Shown piece by piece: positions 26,111 to 35,936 of a DNA stretch of 64,000 nt. A model generated the notes under the pieces. That model was not told the origin of the DNA, did no database searches, and worked only from the letters and a program-made list of their open reading frames with translations. Source of the stretch: Methylomicrobium lacus_A (GTDB taxonomy: Bacteria > Pseudomonadota > Gammaproteobacteria > Methylococcales > Methylomonadaceae); NCBI RefSeq assembly GCF_041897535.1, contig NZ_CP169217.1, positions 558,001 to 622,000 of the forward strand. Reading direction: 5' to 3'. Numbering within the stretch: the stretch's first letter is position 1; every line of letters starts with the position of its first letter. Position numbers and translations under genes: made by a program.

Positions 26111-28593
26111 CAAATGACGATGTTCACCAGTTTTTTAGGAACCACGATGATTTTCTTGACCGCCTGCCCTTCCAGCAAACGGGCGATATGCTCGTCGCCG
26201 AGAGCCTGCGCTTCGATGGCCTGATTCGAGGCGGCCGCGGCCACCGAAATCTTGCCGCGCAATTTGCCGTTGACCTGCACGACCATCTCCAGCGTATCCT
26301 GCGTCAATGCCGACTGATCGACGACCGGCCAGGCCGCGGTGATCAATGCATCGGTGCGTCCCAAATCCTGCCACAGCTGATGGCAGACATGCGGCACGAT
26401 CGGCGACAACATCAGCACGACCGCTTCGAGTGCTTCCTGAAGCAGCGCGCGCCCATTGTCGGACTCGTCATTGAACTTGTACAAATGATTGACCAGTTCC
26501 ATGTTCGCCGCGATCGCGGTATTGAAGGTGAAGCGGCGGCCGAAGTCGTCGCTGACTTTCGCGATCGTCTGATGCAACTGGCGGCGCAGGTCGGCCTGCT
26601 CCTTGGTCAGGGCGGCCTTGTCGAGCGCCTTGACCGCTTGGCCCGACTCGACATGCTGATAGACCAGCTTCCACAGCCGTTTCAGGAAGCGGAACGCGCC
26701 TTCGACGCCGCTGTCGGACCATTCGAGCGATTGTTCGGGCGGCGCCGCGAACATGATGAACAGGCGCACCGTATCGGCGCCGTATTGATCGATCAAGGCC
26801 TGCGGATCGACCGTGTTGCCTTTCGACTTGGACATTTTGCTGCCGTCTTTCAACACCATGCCCTGGGTCAGAAGATTCTTGAACGGCTCGTCGGCGACGA
26901 TCAAGCCTTCATCGCGCAGCAGCTTGGTATAGAAGCGCGCATAGAGCAGATGCAGGATCGCGTGTTCGATGCCGCCGATGTAATGATCGACCGGCAGCCA
27001 GTGGTTCGCGCGCGCATCGAGCATCGCTTCGGAATCCTTGCAGGCATATTTCGCGAAATACCAGGACGACTCCATGAAGGTATCGAAGGTGTCGGTCTCC
27101 CTCCGAGCCGCCTTGCCGCAGCTTGGGCACGTCGTCTTCGAGAAGGTCGGATGCGCGACCAGGGGCGACTGCGAGCCGTCCAGCACCACATCGCGCGGCA
27201 GTTCGACCGGCAGATCCTTTTCCGGCACCGGTACGGTGCCGCAGTCGTCGCAGTAGATCACCGGCACCGGCGCGCCCCAGTAACGCTGGCGCGAAACGCC
27301 CCAGTCGCGGAGCCTGAAGCGCACATGCTTGTCGCCGAGGTCCTTAGCTTTCAAATCGGCCGCGATCGCATCGACCGCCTGCTTGTGGGTCAGGCCGTCG
27401 TATTTGCCGCTGTTGACCAGCACCAGCGAGTCTTCTTTCGACCCATACCAGTCCTGCCAGCCAATCGTGTCGAACGGCTTGTCGTCTTTACCCGGCGCTT
27501 GATTCTCCAAAACCTGGATGATCGGCAGATCGTATTTCTGCGCGAAATGAAAATCGCGCTCGTCATGCGCCGGTACCGCCATCACTGCGCCTTCGCCGTA
27601 ACTCATCAGCACGTAATTACCGACCCAGACCGGGACTTGAATACCTGTCAAAGGATGCGTGACACTGATACCGGTCGGCATGCCCTTCTTTTCCATCGTC
27701 GCCAGATCGGCTTCGGCGGTGCCGGTCTGCTCGCATTCGTGAATGAACGCGGCCAGTTCCGGATTATTCCGGGCGGCACGCGCCGCCAAGGGATGCTCGG
27801 GGGCGACCGCGCAGAAGGTCACGCCCATGATCGTGTCGGCGCGGGTCGTATAAACCCACAATAAATCCTGTTTGCCGTCCAGTTCGTAAGGAAACGCGAA
27901 ACGTACGCCATAGCTCTTGCCGATCCAGTTGGCCTGCATCGTCTTGACCTGCTCCGGCCAGCCGTCGAGCGTATCCAAAGCTTGCAGGAGTTCGTCCGCG
28001 TAGTCGGTGATCTTCAAGAACCACTGCGCGATCTCCTTGCGCTCGACCTGGGTGTCGCAGCGCCAGCAGCAGCCGTCGATCACCTGCTCGTTCGCGAGCA
28101 CGGTCATGTCGTTCGGGCACCAGTTGACCGGCGCGGTCTTTTTGTAGACCAGGCCTTTTTCGAGTAGCTTCAGGAAAAACCATTGCTCCCAGCGGTAATA
28201 GGACGGGTCGCAGGTCGCGATTTCGCGCTGCCAGTCGTAGCCGAAGCCGAGCCGCTGCAACTGGCCCTTCATATAAGCGATATTGTCGTAGGTCCAGTCG
28301 GCCGGATGCACGCCGTGCTGCATCGCCGCGTTCTCGGCCGGCAGGCCGAATGCGTCCCAGCCCATCGGCTGCAATACGTTCTTGCCGAGCATGCGCTGAT
28401 AGCGGCTGATCACGTCGCCGATGGTATAGTTACGAACATGCCCCATGTGTAGTTTACCGCTGGGATAGGGGAACATCGACAGGCAATAATACTTTTCTTT
28501 CGGGGACGATTCGGACACGTTGAACACGCCCGTCTCTTCCCAGATTTGCTGCACTTCTTGCTCTATAACCAACGGCTTGTAATTTTCTTGCAT
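26110..28593 (-). CDS. leuS: Leucyl-tRNA synthetase
   Basis: 827 residues (E. coli 860). Class Ia signatures are clear: the HIGH box appears as FPYPSGKLHMGHVRNY, and the KMSKS loop reads GSKMSKSKGNTVD. The CP1 editing domain lies at ~225-420 (TTRADTIMGVTFCAVA; AVPAHDERDF), and zinc-type Cys pairs occur (YCDDCGTV; CPSCG). It charges tRNA-Leu in the cytosol and edits mischarged products. It heads the leuS-lptE-holA operon and is divergent from the ybeL-like gene, with an 81-bp shared promoter region. Confidence 0.98.
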   Translation of the reverse strand: MQENYKPLVIEQEVQQIWEETGVFNVSESSPKEKYYCLSMFPYPSGKLHMGHVRNYTIGDVISRYQRMLGKNVLQPMGWDAFGLPAENAAMQHGVHPADWTYDNIAYMKGQLQRLGFGYDWQREIATCDPSYYRWEQWFFLKLLEKGLVYKKTAPVNWCPNDMTVLANEQVIDGCCWRCDTQVERKEIAQWFLKITDYADELLQALDTLDGWPEQVKTMQANWIGKSYGVRFAFPYELDGKQDLLWVYTTRADTIMGVTFCAVAPEHPLAARAARNNPELAAFIHECEQTGTAEADLATMEKKGMPTGISVTHPLTGIQVPVWVGNYVLMSYGEGAVMAVPAHDERDFHFAQKYDLPIIQVLENQAPGKDDKPFDTIGWQDWYGSKEDSLVLVNSGKYDGLTHKQAVDAIAADLKAKDLGDKHVRFRLRDWGVSRQRYWGAPVPVIYCDDCGTVPVPEKDLPVELPRDVVLDGSQSPLVAHPTFSKTTCPSCGKAARRETDTFDTFMESSWYFAKYACKDSEAMLDARANHWLPVDHYIGGIEHAILHLLYARFYTKLLRDEGLIVADEPFKNLLTQGMVLKDGSKMSKSKGNTVDPQALIDQYGADTVRLFIMFAAPPEQSLEWSDSGVEGAFRFLKRLWKLVYQHVESGQAVKALDKAALTKEQADLRRQLHQTIAKVSDDFGRRFTFNTAIAANMELVNHLYKFNDESDNGRALLQEALEAVVLMLSPIVPHVCHQLWQDLGRTDALITAAWPVVDQSALTQDTLEMVVQVNGKLRGKISVAAAASNQAIEAQALGDEHIARLLEGQAVKKIIVVPKKLVNIVI

Positions 28594-28674
28594 CCTTCTC
28601 GTCTTTTGTCGGTCAAAAGCGTTAGAATACCACAGTTGCTCGAATCAAGAGTGTCATTTTCAGGAGAGGTAAGT

Positions 28675-29160
28675 ATGAACAAAAACAAATGGGTCGCCGC
28701 ATATAACGACATCGTGAAGCACCTTTACGAAACGATGGACGAGGCCCTGCACACGCTCGGCGAGGCGCTCGAGATTTCGACCGAAAAAGCCGGCAAGACC
28801 AGCGATTTGAGCAAGGAAGACCTGGACAAGGTATCGGGCTACGTGAAACGCGACGTCGAAAGCGCCGCGCATGGCCTGAGCGCGAAGAGCGACGATGAAT
28901 CGCTATCCGAATGGTTCAAATTCGATATCGAGCTGATCGAGAATTTTACGCTCGACGCCTTCTTGAGCGTCGCGGACAAAACCCGGATCCAGCTGGCCGA
29001 ACTCGAAGAGCACGCGAAGGTCCACAAATACCAAAGCGGCGAAATCACGATCCCCGGCACCTTCATCTGCGACAACTGCGGCAAGGAAATCGCGTTCAAG
29101 ACCACCAGCGAAATCCCGGTTTGCCCGCAATGCAAGGCAACCACCTTCGTGCGCATGTAA
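28675..29160 (+). CDS. YbeL-like zinc-ribbon protein (DUF1451)
   Basis: AGGAGAGG sits ~8 bases before the ATG at 28675. The 161-residue protein has an acidic helical N-terminal part (YNDIVKHLYETMDEALHTLG, LSEWFKFDIELIEN) and a C-terminal zinc ribbon with CDNCGKEIAF and CPQCKATTF. This is the DUF1451/YbeL arrangement, and E. coli ybeL also lies next to leuS. The molecular function is unknown. A ParA-type ATPase follows after ~70 bp on the same strand. Confidence 0.88.
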   Translation: MNKNKWVAAYNDIVKHLYETMDEALHTLGEALEISTEKAGKTSDLSKEDLDKVSGYVKRDVESAAHGLSAKSDDESLSEWFKFDIELIENFTLDAFLSVADKTRIQLAELEEHAKVHKYQSGEITIPGTFICDNCGKEIAFKTTSEIPVCPQCKATTFVRM

Positions 29161-29231
29161 GCAAGCGAAACCCTTAGCTTTTGTATTATAATAAGATTTT
29201 AGCTAGCGGATTTCACGGAGCACAACTAAAA

Positions 29232-30014
29232 ATGCGCAGAGTCATTTTCAATCAAAAAGGCGGCGTCGGCAAATCAACGATTACTTGCAATCTTGCCGCG
29301 ATCAGCGCCGTCGAAGGCAAACGCACCTTGGTGATCGACCTCGACGTTCAGGGCAACTCGACGCAATACCTGATGGGTCAAAAGGTTGCCGAAAGCGGAA
29401 AAACGCTCGCGCAGTTCTTCAAGGACACCCTGAGCCTGTCGCTGTTCGGCGGCGGCTCGGGCTCCGGCCTGGAAAGCTTCATTCATGAAACGCCGTTCCC
29501 GAATCTTTACGTGGTGCCCTCGCATCCCGAACTGGAGTCCCTGCAAAGCAAACTCGAATCGCGCTTCAAGATCTTCAAGCTGAAGGAAGCGCTGGAAAGC
29601 CTGCAAGGCTTCGACCAGGTCTACATGGACACGCCGCCGGTATTGAACTTTTTCAGCCAGTCGGCGCTGATCGCGGCGGACAAATGCCTGATTCCGTTCG
29701 ACTGCGACACCTTCTCGCGCGAGTCGCTGTTGACCCTGATGAACACGATCCGCGAAGTGAAGGCCGATCACAACCAGCACCTCGAAATCGAGGGCATCGT
29801 GGTCAACCAGTTCCAGAAACAGGCAAACCTGCCGCGCCAACTGGTCGACCAGTTGATCGCCGAAGGCCTGCCGGTGCTCGCCGCGATGATCTCGCCTTCG
29901 GTCAAGGTCAGAGAATCGCACAGCCAGGCGCAGCCGCTGGTGCATTATGTGCCGGGCCACAAACTGACCGAGGAATTCAAGGCACTGCATTCGGAGATTC
30001 ACGGGGAATCGTAA
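29232..30014 (+). CDS. ParA/MinD-family ATPase (orphan)
   Basis: I use the ATG at 29232, so the deviant Walker A falls at the usual place (FNQKGGVGKSTITCNLA). Walker A' and B-like motifs follow (LVIDLDVQGNSTQYL; VYMDTPPVLNF). The 260 residues end with a typical ParA C-terminus (VRESHSQAQPLVHY). These ATPases position DNA or protein cargo. No ParB or centromere-like repeats are nearby, so this is an orphan, perhaps placing a protein complex. An upstream in-frame ATG at 29181 has no ribosome site. A GC-rich hairpin follows. Confidence 0.9.
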   Translation: MRRVIFNQKGGVGKSTITCNLAAISAVEGKRTLVIDLDVQGNSTQYLMGQKVAESGKTLAQFFKDTLSLSLFGGGSGSGLESFIHETPFPNLYVVPSHPELESLQSKLESRFKIFKLKEALESLQGFDQVYMDTPPVLNFFSQSALIAADKCLIPFDCDTFSRESLLTLMNTIREVKADHNQHLEIEGIVVNQFQKQANLPRQLVDQLIAEGLPVLAAMISPSVKVRESHSQAQPLVHYVPGHKLTEEFKALHSEIHGES

Positions 30015-30021
30015 AGCAAAG

Positions 30022-30040
30022 CCCCCGCCGCAGGCGGGGG
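30022..30040 (+). terminator. Strong GC hairpin after the ParA gene
   Basis: CCCCCGCC (30022-30029) and GGCGGGGG (30033-30040) pair around a 3-base loop, 8 bp past the ParA stop. It is followed by TTAAAAT, not a full T-run. It lies between convergent genes and may end both. Confidence 0.65.
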
Positions 30041-30126
30041 TTAAAATCCTGTGCAATTAAGCCGCTCACTGACCGGGGCCGAAGCGAGCGGCTTCGACCC
30101 CGCCCAGCCGGCACCGCCCTTCCCCT

Positions 30127-30945
30127 TCAATACAACAAGCCGTATAAACCGCCGCTTCTCACCTTCGCTTCGGCACTTTCGATCAACTTGTCCCGCTCGA
30201 ACTCATCCGCGATCGTTTTCAACACCGGCGCCGCCTGAATGAGATTCATGCCGGGCCTGATGCGCGGATCGTAGAGCATCTTCAGCAGCAGATAATCCAG
30301 CCCCGACAGCAACGAGTTGACCGATCTATCGTTGAATATCGAGGGAAACACCTGCTCGGAATCATTCGGCAAGCCCAGTACCTGCGTGATTTCCTCGACG
30401 ATGCAATCGACCAGTTTCGCGTGCGCGCTGGCGCGGTCGACCGGAATGATCACGACCGCCCGAGCAATCGATGCATCGCCGGCCACGGCAAAGTTGCCGA
30501 GACAAACGCTATGGCGGAACAGACGCTCCCGCTGCGCCTTTGAGCGAATCCCGAAGTCTTGCAAGAGTTCGCTCCGCAACCGACCCTCGGTCGAAAAAAT
30601 GATCAGCAGATTCGCGTCTTTCTGCGCCGCCGCCGGCCTGATGCGCAAACCGGTAATCGCGGACAACTGTTCGATGTGCAGGCGCGCCAACCTTTCGTGC
30701 AATTCCTGATCGCCCACCCGGTGTACAAAAAAATAGTTGATCGGCGTCGTCCACTTGCGGATGCCGACGGGACGGTGGTCCGAATGTTCGTTGAACATTG
30801 CGATCTCGATAAAGCTTTTCAGCACATAGCCCGGCGACTTCCAGGACTCGAACGGGTCCGCCCGCGCCGGCGATGCAGCGAGCAGCCCAAGCAAGCCTAG
30901 GCCGCACAGCGCCAAGCGAATTTTACTGTCATGGCTATTCAACAT
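30127..30945 (-). CDS. Exported DUF2927-family protein
   Basis: AAGGGG just upstream supports the ATG at 30945. The N-terminus is a signal peptide (LALCGLGLLGLLAASPARA). The mature ~240 residues contain the DUF2927 pattern: RKWTTPINYFFVHRVGD at the start, then CIVEEITQVLGLPNDS with a following SIFNDRS. The EExxQxLGLxND stretch recalls a metzincin-like HExxH site, but the His residues are replaced here (VEEITQ), so activity is uncertain. It is probably periplasmic. It is divergent from lnt. Confidence 0.8.
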   Translation of the reverse strand: MLNSHDSKIRLALCGLGLLGLLAASPARADPFESWKSPGYVLKSFIEIAMFNEHSDHRPVGIRKWTTPINYFFVHRVGDQELHERLARLHIEQLSAITGLRIRPAAAQKDANLLIIFSTEGRLRSELLQDFGIRSKAQRERLFRHSVCLGNFAVAGDASIARAVVIIPVDRASAHAKLVDCIVEEITQVLGLPNDSEQVFPSIFNDRSVNSLLSGLDYLLLKMLYDPRIRPGMNLIQAAPVLKTIADEFERDKLIESAEAKVRSGGLYGLLY

Positions 30946-31068
30946 GTACGCCCCTTCAGCGCATGAGATGATGGATTAGGCAAGACCCAAAAACCAAACC
31001 GCACAGTTCGGCAAAACTTCTGTACAATACCGGCGCCTGAAACCCAGCCTGGAAACTCCGCCACCCCT

Positions 31069-32646
31069 ATGAAAAATCTCACCGCCACGCGCCTCGCACC
31101 CTGGCTGTTACCGCTGTTGTCCGGCATATTTATCGGCACCAGCTACATTCCGTTCCCGCCCTGGGCCGCGCTGTTTTGTTTCGTGCCGTTGTGGCTGTTC
31201 TGGCAGCGGCAGACCCGCCTCATGCCCGTTTTCCTCGGCGGCTTGCTGACTTCGTTCGTGTTCACGCTGATCGGTTTCAACTGGGTCACCTACACGCTGC
31301 ACGAATTCGCGCATCTGCCCTGGCCGCTGGCGGTGGTGGGGATGCTATTGTACGCTCTGCTCGCGCATTTGTTCGTGCCGGTTGCGGGGATGCTGTGGTT
31401 TTGGGGCAAAAGCCGGTTCGGCTGGAACGACAAGCTGTCGCTCGCGCTGATGGCGATGATCACGGTGCTGTGCGAGGCCTACTCGCTGACCCTGTTCGAC
31501 TGGAATTTCGGTTATTCGTGGTACGGCGCGGGAACGCCGATTTTTCATTGGGCCGAAATCATCGGCTTCAAGGGGCTCAGCGCGCTGACGCTGCTCGCGA
31601 ACCTGCCTTTGTATTGGGCCTGGGTGCGGCGCCGGGAGATTCGCGGCAAGTTGCTGCTGGCCTCGGTCAGCGTGGTGTTTGCGCTGCTCAATTTCGGCGG
31701 CCTCTGGCTGAAAGAGCGTCTGCCGGAGCCCGATGCGTCGCTGAACGCGCTGCTGGTGCAGGCCAGCATCGAAAACTCGGAAAAGCTCGCCGCCGAACTC
31801 GGCAAGGGCTTTCGCGAGGAAATTTTCAGGCGTTACATCACCTTGACTGATCAGGCGCTGGCGGCGCATCAGGACAAGAAGATCGACGTGGCCTTATGGC
31901 CGGAGACCGCGTTTCCGGCGATCCTCGGCCCCGAGTTCATCGCTCAGGAGTATCCGTCCGCGCTGCGAGAATACCTGCATGAGCGGCAGTTGCCTTTGAT
32001 TACCGGCGCTTACGGCTATAACATGCAGCAGCGACTGCCGACCAATTCGCTGTTCGTGCTGAACAAGGACGGCGAACTACAGCCGGCGCATTACAGCAAG
32101 ACGATTCTGCTCGCGTTCGGCGAATACATTCCGGGCGAGGAAACGTTTCCGCAGATCCGGCAATGGCTGCCCGAAACCGGGCAATTTGCGCGCGGCAAGG
32201 GGCCCCGCGAGTTACTGACCTGGAACGGCTTCAAGATCGGCGCGCAAATCTGCTACGAAAGCCTGTTCCCCGAATTTTCACGCGAACTGGCCGGCCGCGG
32301 TGCGGAGTTCATCGTGAATGCGACCAACGATTCCTGGTACGGCGCCTGGCAGGAGCCTTACCAACACATGTACATGACGCTGGCGCGCGGCGTCGAATTC
32401 CGGATTCCGGTGCTGCGGGTCACCAATACCGGCATTTCGACCGTCTCGCTGGCATCTGGCGAGATTCTCGAGCGTTCGCCGATCTATCGCCCCTGGAGCG
32501 GCTTGTATGAAGTCCGTTACCGGAAAAATCCCGAGCCGACTTTTTATCAACGTTGGTTTTGGCTGGTTCCCGCCCTGCTCTGGTCGTCACTGGCGGCCTT
32601 ACTGCTGGCGGGCTGGTTTTCCGGGGTCAGACAATCTGACCGGTAA
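31069..32646 (+). CDS. lnt: Apolipoprotein N-acyltransferase
   Basis: 525 residues (E. coli 512). Six to eight membrane helices (residues ~12-215, plus one at ~490-512) surround a periplasmic nitrilase-like domain. The catalytic triad is visible: Glu 279 (LWPETAFPA), Lys 344 (HYSKTILLAFGEYIPGE) and Cys 395 (GAQICYESLFPE). It N-acylates mature lipoproteins at the inner membrane, the last step of lipoprotein maturation. It stands alone rather than after corC/ybeX as in many gammaproteobacteria. Confidence 0.97.
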   Translation: MKNLTATRLAPWLLPLLSGIFIGTSYIPFPPWAALFCFVPLWLFWQRQTRLMPVFLGGLLTSFVFTLIGFNWVTYTLHEFAHLPWPLAVVGMLLYALLAHLFVPVAGMLWFWGKSRFGWNDKLSLALMAMITVLCEAYSLTLFDWNFGYSWYGAGTPIFHWAEIIGFKGLSALTLLANLPLYWAWVRRREIRGKLLLASVSVVFALLNFGGLWLKERLPEPDASLNALLVQASIENSEKLAAELGKGFREEIFRRYITLTDQALAAHQDKKIDVALWPETAFPAILGPEFIAQEYPSALREYLHERQLPLITGAYGYNMQQRLPTNSLFVLNKDGELQPAHYSKTILLAFGEYIPGEETFPQIRQWLPETGQFARGKGPRELLTWNGFKIGAQICYESLFPEFSRELAGRGAEFIVNATNDSWYGAWQEPYQHMYMTLARGVEFRIPVLRVTNTGISTVSLASGEILERSPIYRPWSGLYEVRYRKNPEPTFYQRWFWLVPALLWSSLAALLLAGWFSGVRQSDR

Positions 32647-32657
32647 CACCGTCAGGC

Positions 32658-32927
32658 CTAGATGATATCGAAAGCAGTGTAAGACAATTCCGGTTCGAGC
32701 TCGGTCACTTCGATGTTGTCAACGCGCGCGGTGACCGGCCCCTTGCTGCACCATTTGATGAATTTATCGATCATCAAATGCTCCGCCTCGGCATAGATTT
32801 CGACCCGGCCGTCCGGCAGGTTCCGCACGGTACCGAGGATCGCCAGATGCTTGGCCTTGTTCTGAGTAAAAAGCCTGAAATAAACGCCCTGTACGCGGCC
32901 GGCAACCACGATTTTTACTCTGCGCAT
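32658..32927 (-). CDS. acyP: Acylphosphatase
   Basis: 89 residues from the ATG at 32927. The signature VAGRVQGVYFR holds the phosphate-binding Arg 18, and GTVRNLPDGRVEIYAEAE holds the catalytic Asn 36. It hydrolyses acyl phosphates such as acetyl or carbamoyl phosphate in the cytosol. The start overlaps the 3' end of rlmKL by 13 bp, so the two are cotranscribed. A TTG six codons further upstream is a weaker alternative. The usual GWVRN is GTVRN here. Confidence 0.93.
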   Translation of the reverse strand: MRRVKIVVAGRVQGVYFRLFTQNKAKHLAILGTVRNLPDGRVEIYAEAEHLMIDKFIKWCSKGPVTARVDNIEVTELEPELSYTAFDII

Positions 32928-35125
32928 GTTTTTTGTATTCTCCAACAGTAATGGATTTTCGGATTACGGGAAAAATCTTCCGGGACGGTCGCCGCGCTGA
33001 TGTCTTCGATTCGCAAATCGGACAAGGCCTGAGGGTCCATTTTAAAGCGCCGGAAGTTGGTCGAGAAATAGAGTACGCCGTTCGGAGCCAACAGGCTGGC
33101 GGCGTGTGTGATCAATTGTACATGGTCTTGCTGAATGTCGAAAACGTCTTCCATCCGTTTTGAATTCGAAAAGGTCGGCGGATCGAGAAAGATCAGGTCG
33201 TATTGGCGGCAATACGGTTGCGCGGCCTCCTGCGCCAGCCATTCCAGGCAGTCGGCCTGTATCAATTCGTGCGCGCCCTCGATCTGATTCAGCGCCAGAT
33301 TCCGTTTCGCCCAGTTCACATAGGTATTCGACATGTCGACCGTGGTGGTCGCAATAGCCCCGCCCTTCGCCGCATGCACGGTCGCGCTGCCGGTATAGGC
33401 GAACAGGTTCAGAAAGCGCTTGCCCTTCGCCTCTTGTTGAATCCGGAGGCGGATCGGCCGGTGATCGAGAAACAGACCGGTATCGATATAATCCTCGAAA
33501 TTGACCCAAAACTTGCAGCCGCCTTCCTCGACGACATGAAACTGGCCGGTTTCGCCGTGTTTTTCATACTGGTCGGTACTTTTTTGCTTGCGGCGGATTT
33601 TCAGGAACACGTTTGCCTTGGGGATGCCGAGCACCTTCGGAATCTCGGCGAGCACGCCGGCCAGCCGGCGGTCGGCCTTGAACGGATCGACGCTCTTCGG
33701 CGGCTCGTATTCCTGCACGTTGACCCAGGTTTCCTCGCCCTGATAGATATCGACCGCGACCGCGAATTCGGGCAGGTCCGCGTCATAAACACGGTAGCAG
33801 GTCACCTGGTTTTGCTTCGCCCATTTCGCGAGCTTTTTCAGGTTCTTTTGCAGCCGATTCGCGAACATGTCGGCGCCGACCGCGTCTTCGGCGGGCTGCT
33901 GGCTGCCTTCGACCGCGCGGCTGATGCGCTCCTCCGGCGTCTTCGCCTTCGGGACGAAAAACGCCGCGGGTTCGATGCTGAAGCGCAGCAGTTTGCATTC
34001 GAGCGCGCCGTTATACAGCGTGACCGGCTTTTGCGAGCGGATGCCGAGACGGAAACCCAGTTCCGGATCGCTGATGATCAGCGCGGCCTTCCAGCCGATA
34101 AAACGGGTTTTCAAGATCTCGCCGAAGCGCTGATACAGATCGGCGGTTTCCTGAGTATCGCCGAGCCGTTCGCCATACGGGGGATTGCAGATCACCAGTC
34201 CCGGCGGCCAGCTCGCGGCCGCTTCGGCATCGGCGATGTCGCGGCGTTCGACATGGATTTTGTGTTGCAGACCGGCATTCGCGATATGCGCCAAAGCCGC
34301 ATTGACCGACTGGCGGTCGAGGTCGAAACCGGCGATCACCGGAATCTTGTCCATGCCGGCCAGTTTCCGCTGGCGCGCGTCTTCGCGGATCGCCAGCCAA
34401 ACCTCCTCATCGTGCTGTTTCCAGCCGAGAAAGCCGTAATAATCGCGCAGCAGACCGGGCGCGAAATCGCCCGCGATCATCGCCGCCTCGATCAACAGCG
34501 TGCCGGAGCCGCACATCGGATCGATCAGCGTGCCGCCGGCTTTGGCGATGTCCGGCCAGCCGCTTTTCAGCAGCATCGCGGCGGCCAGGTTTTCCTTGAT
34601 CGGCGCCTGAATCGTGATGTCGCGGTAGCCGCGCCGGTGCAGGCTTTCGCCGGACAGATCGAGACTCAATTGCGCGCTTTGGCCCTGCAAATGCACATTG
34701 ACCCGAATGTCCGGCCGCTCGATCGCGATATTCGGACGCTTGTGAAACTTCGCCCGCATCTGGTCGACGATCGCATCCTTGACCTTCAAGGCGCCGAAAT
34801 GCGAATGCGTGATCACTTCCGAGTTTTTCGCGCTGAAGGTCACCGCAAAGCTGTCTTCCGGGCCCATGTGCTCGAACCAGTTGATCCTTTTGACACCGTA
34901 ATACAGATCGTCCTGGGTTTTGACGTCGAAGGTGCCGAGCAACAGCAGAATACGATTCGCGGTCCTGGACCACAAACAGGCCCGGTAAGCCGTCGCCAGA
35001 TCGCCCGCGAAGGCGACGCCGGCGAGCGCGGGTTTGATGTTTTCCGCGCCGAGTTGCTTCAATTCTTCGCAAAGAACGGCTTCCATCGCCTTCGGAGTCG
35101 TGGCGAAAAACTGGTAGTGGGACAT
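32915..35125 (-). CDS. rlmKL: Bifunctional 23S rRNA methyltransferase RlmKL
   Basis: 736 residues, slightly longer than E. coli (702). It has an N-terminal THUMP domain (~1-155) and an RlmL half with LIDPMCGSGTLLIEAAM and the NPPYGERLGD catalytic motif. A linker and PUA-like region follows, then an RlmK half with LNLFAYTGSATVHAA and DPPTFSNSKR. The two halves make m2G2445 and m7G2069 in 23S rRNA. It is the first gene of a two-gene unit with acyP. Confidence 0.96.
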   Translation of the reverse strand: MSHYQFFATTPKAMEAVLCEELKQLGAENIKPALAGVAFAGDLATAYRACLWSRTANRILLLLGTFDVKTQDDLYYGVKRINWFEHMGPEDSFAVTFSAKNSEVITHSHFGALKVKDAIVDQMRAKFHKRPNIAIERPDIRVNVHLQGQSAQLSLDLSGESLHRRGYRDITIQAPIKENLAAAMLLKSGWPDIAKAGGTLIDPMCGSGTLLIEAAMIAGDFAPGLLRDYYGFLGWKQHDEEVWLAIREDARQRKLAGMDKIPVIAGFDLDRQSVNAALAHIANAGLQHKIHVERRDIADAEAAASWPPGLVICNPPYGERLGDTQETADLYQRFGEILKTRFIGWKAALIISDPELGFRLGIRSQKPVTLYNGALECKLLRFSIEPAAFFVPKAKTPEERISRAVEGSQQPAEDAVGADMFANRLQKNLKKLAKWAKQNQVTCYRVYDADLPEFAVAVDIYQGEETWVNVQEYEPPKSVDPFKADRRLAGVLAEIPKVLGIPKANVFLKIRRKQKSTDQYEKHGETGQFHVVEEGGCKFWVNFEDYIDTGLFLDHRPIRLRIQQEAKGKRFLNLFAYTGSATVHAAKGGAIATTTVDMSNTYVNWAKRNLALNQIEGAHELIQADCLEWLAQEAAQPYCRQYDLIFLDPPTFSNSKRMEDVFDIQQDHVQLITHAASLLAPNGVLYFSTNFRRFKMDPQALSDLRIEDISAATVPEDFSRNPKIHYCWRIQKTCAE

Positions 35126-35280
35126 GTTTTAAAAGACTGGGGAGAAAGACAAAAGAGCGTATTTTACGCCGGATAGGCCGGGTTAGCATAGCCGCTTGTG
35201 TACTTTGCGGGCATAACCCAATCTTGGGGGAGGGAATTTGGGGTTAGACCTTGCTGGCCTAACCCACGCTTCTGACGAGT

Positions 35281-35760
35281 TTATTGAATTTTGATCAACT
35301 CGACATCGAAAATCAGCGCTTCGTTCGGACCAATCGGGCCCGCGCCGCGTTCGCCGTAAGCCAATTCGGATGGAATATACAGGCGGAATTTATCGCCTTC
35401 CTTCATCAGCTGCACGCCCTCGGTCCAGCCCGGAATCACGCCATTCAAAGGGAAAGTGATTGGCTCGCCTCGGCTGTAGGAACTGTCAAACTCTTTGCCG
35501 TCGACCGTCGTGCCCTTGTAATGCACGGTCACGTTATCGGTTGCCGAAGGAAAAACCGTGCCGCTACCCTTCGCCAATACTTCATACTGCAAACCGCTTT
35601 TGGTCGTCACGATATTCGGCTTTTTGCCGTTTTGCGCCAGAAAAGCCGCGCCTTCGGCCTTTTTTTCCGCCGGCGTGGTCGCATTGGCCAAGGAAACAAT
35701 CGTTAAACCGACAAGCACCACCGTCACAAATGAAATGATTTGAGTTTGAAGTTTACCCAC
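35281..35760 (-). CDS. Periplasmic FKBP-type peptidyl-prolyl isomerase
   Basis: I start at a GTG (35760), preceded by AGAGGGG. This gives a signal peptide (MGKLQTQIISFVTVVLVGLT...NA) and a 159-residue precursor. A longer frame from 35859 has no ribosome site and hides the signal. The mature protein has one FKBP domain (VTVHYKGTTVDGKEFDSSY, LNGVIPGWTEGVQLM, YIPSELAYGERGAG, LIFDVELI). The dimerisation helices of FkpA/Mip are almost absent, so this is a short single-domain form. It assists folding in the periplasm. Confidence 0.9.
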   Translation of the reverse strand: MGKLQTQIISFVTVVLVGLTIVSLANATTPAEKKAEGAAFLAQNGKKPNIVTTKSGLQYEVLAKGSGTVFPSATDNVTVHYKGTTVDGKEFDSSYSRGEPITFPLNGVIPGWTEGVQLMKEGDKFRLYIPSELAYGERGAGPIGPNEALIFDVELIKIQ

Positions 35761-35936
35761 GGTATCCCCTCTTAAATTATTATTGGAGCCTATAGTGTAA
35801 CAAACAAATAGCGATTCAACCGCAATAGCGCGGCGGCTGCGGCAATTTGTCTCACCCATATCGCAACGCGGCGATTATCTCGCCATTTTTGGCTTCTGGT
35901 AAAATAGCCCCATTAAAACCCTGTAGTTACCCGGAT

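Noticed and set aside
26188..27864. 558-residue open frame antisense to leuS
   Set aside because: Shadow of leuS; no ribosome site or domain.
33203..35176. 657-residue open frame antisense to rlmKL
   Set aside because: Rich in Arg, Asp, Gln and His without motifs; rlmKL on the other strand is certain.
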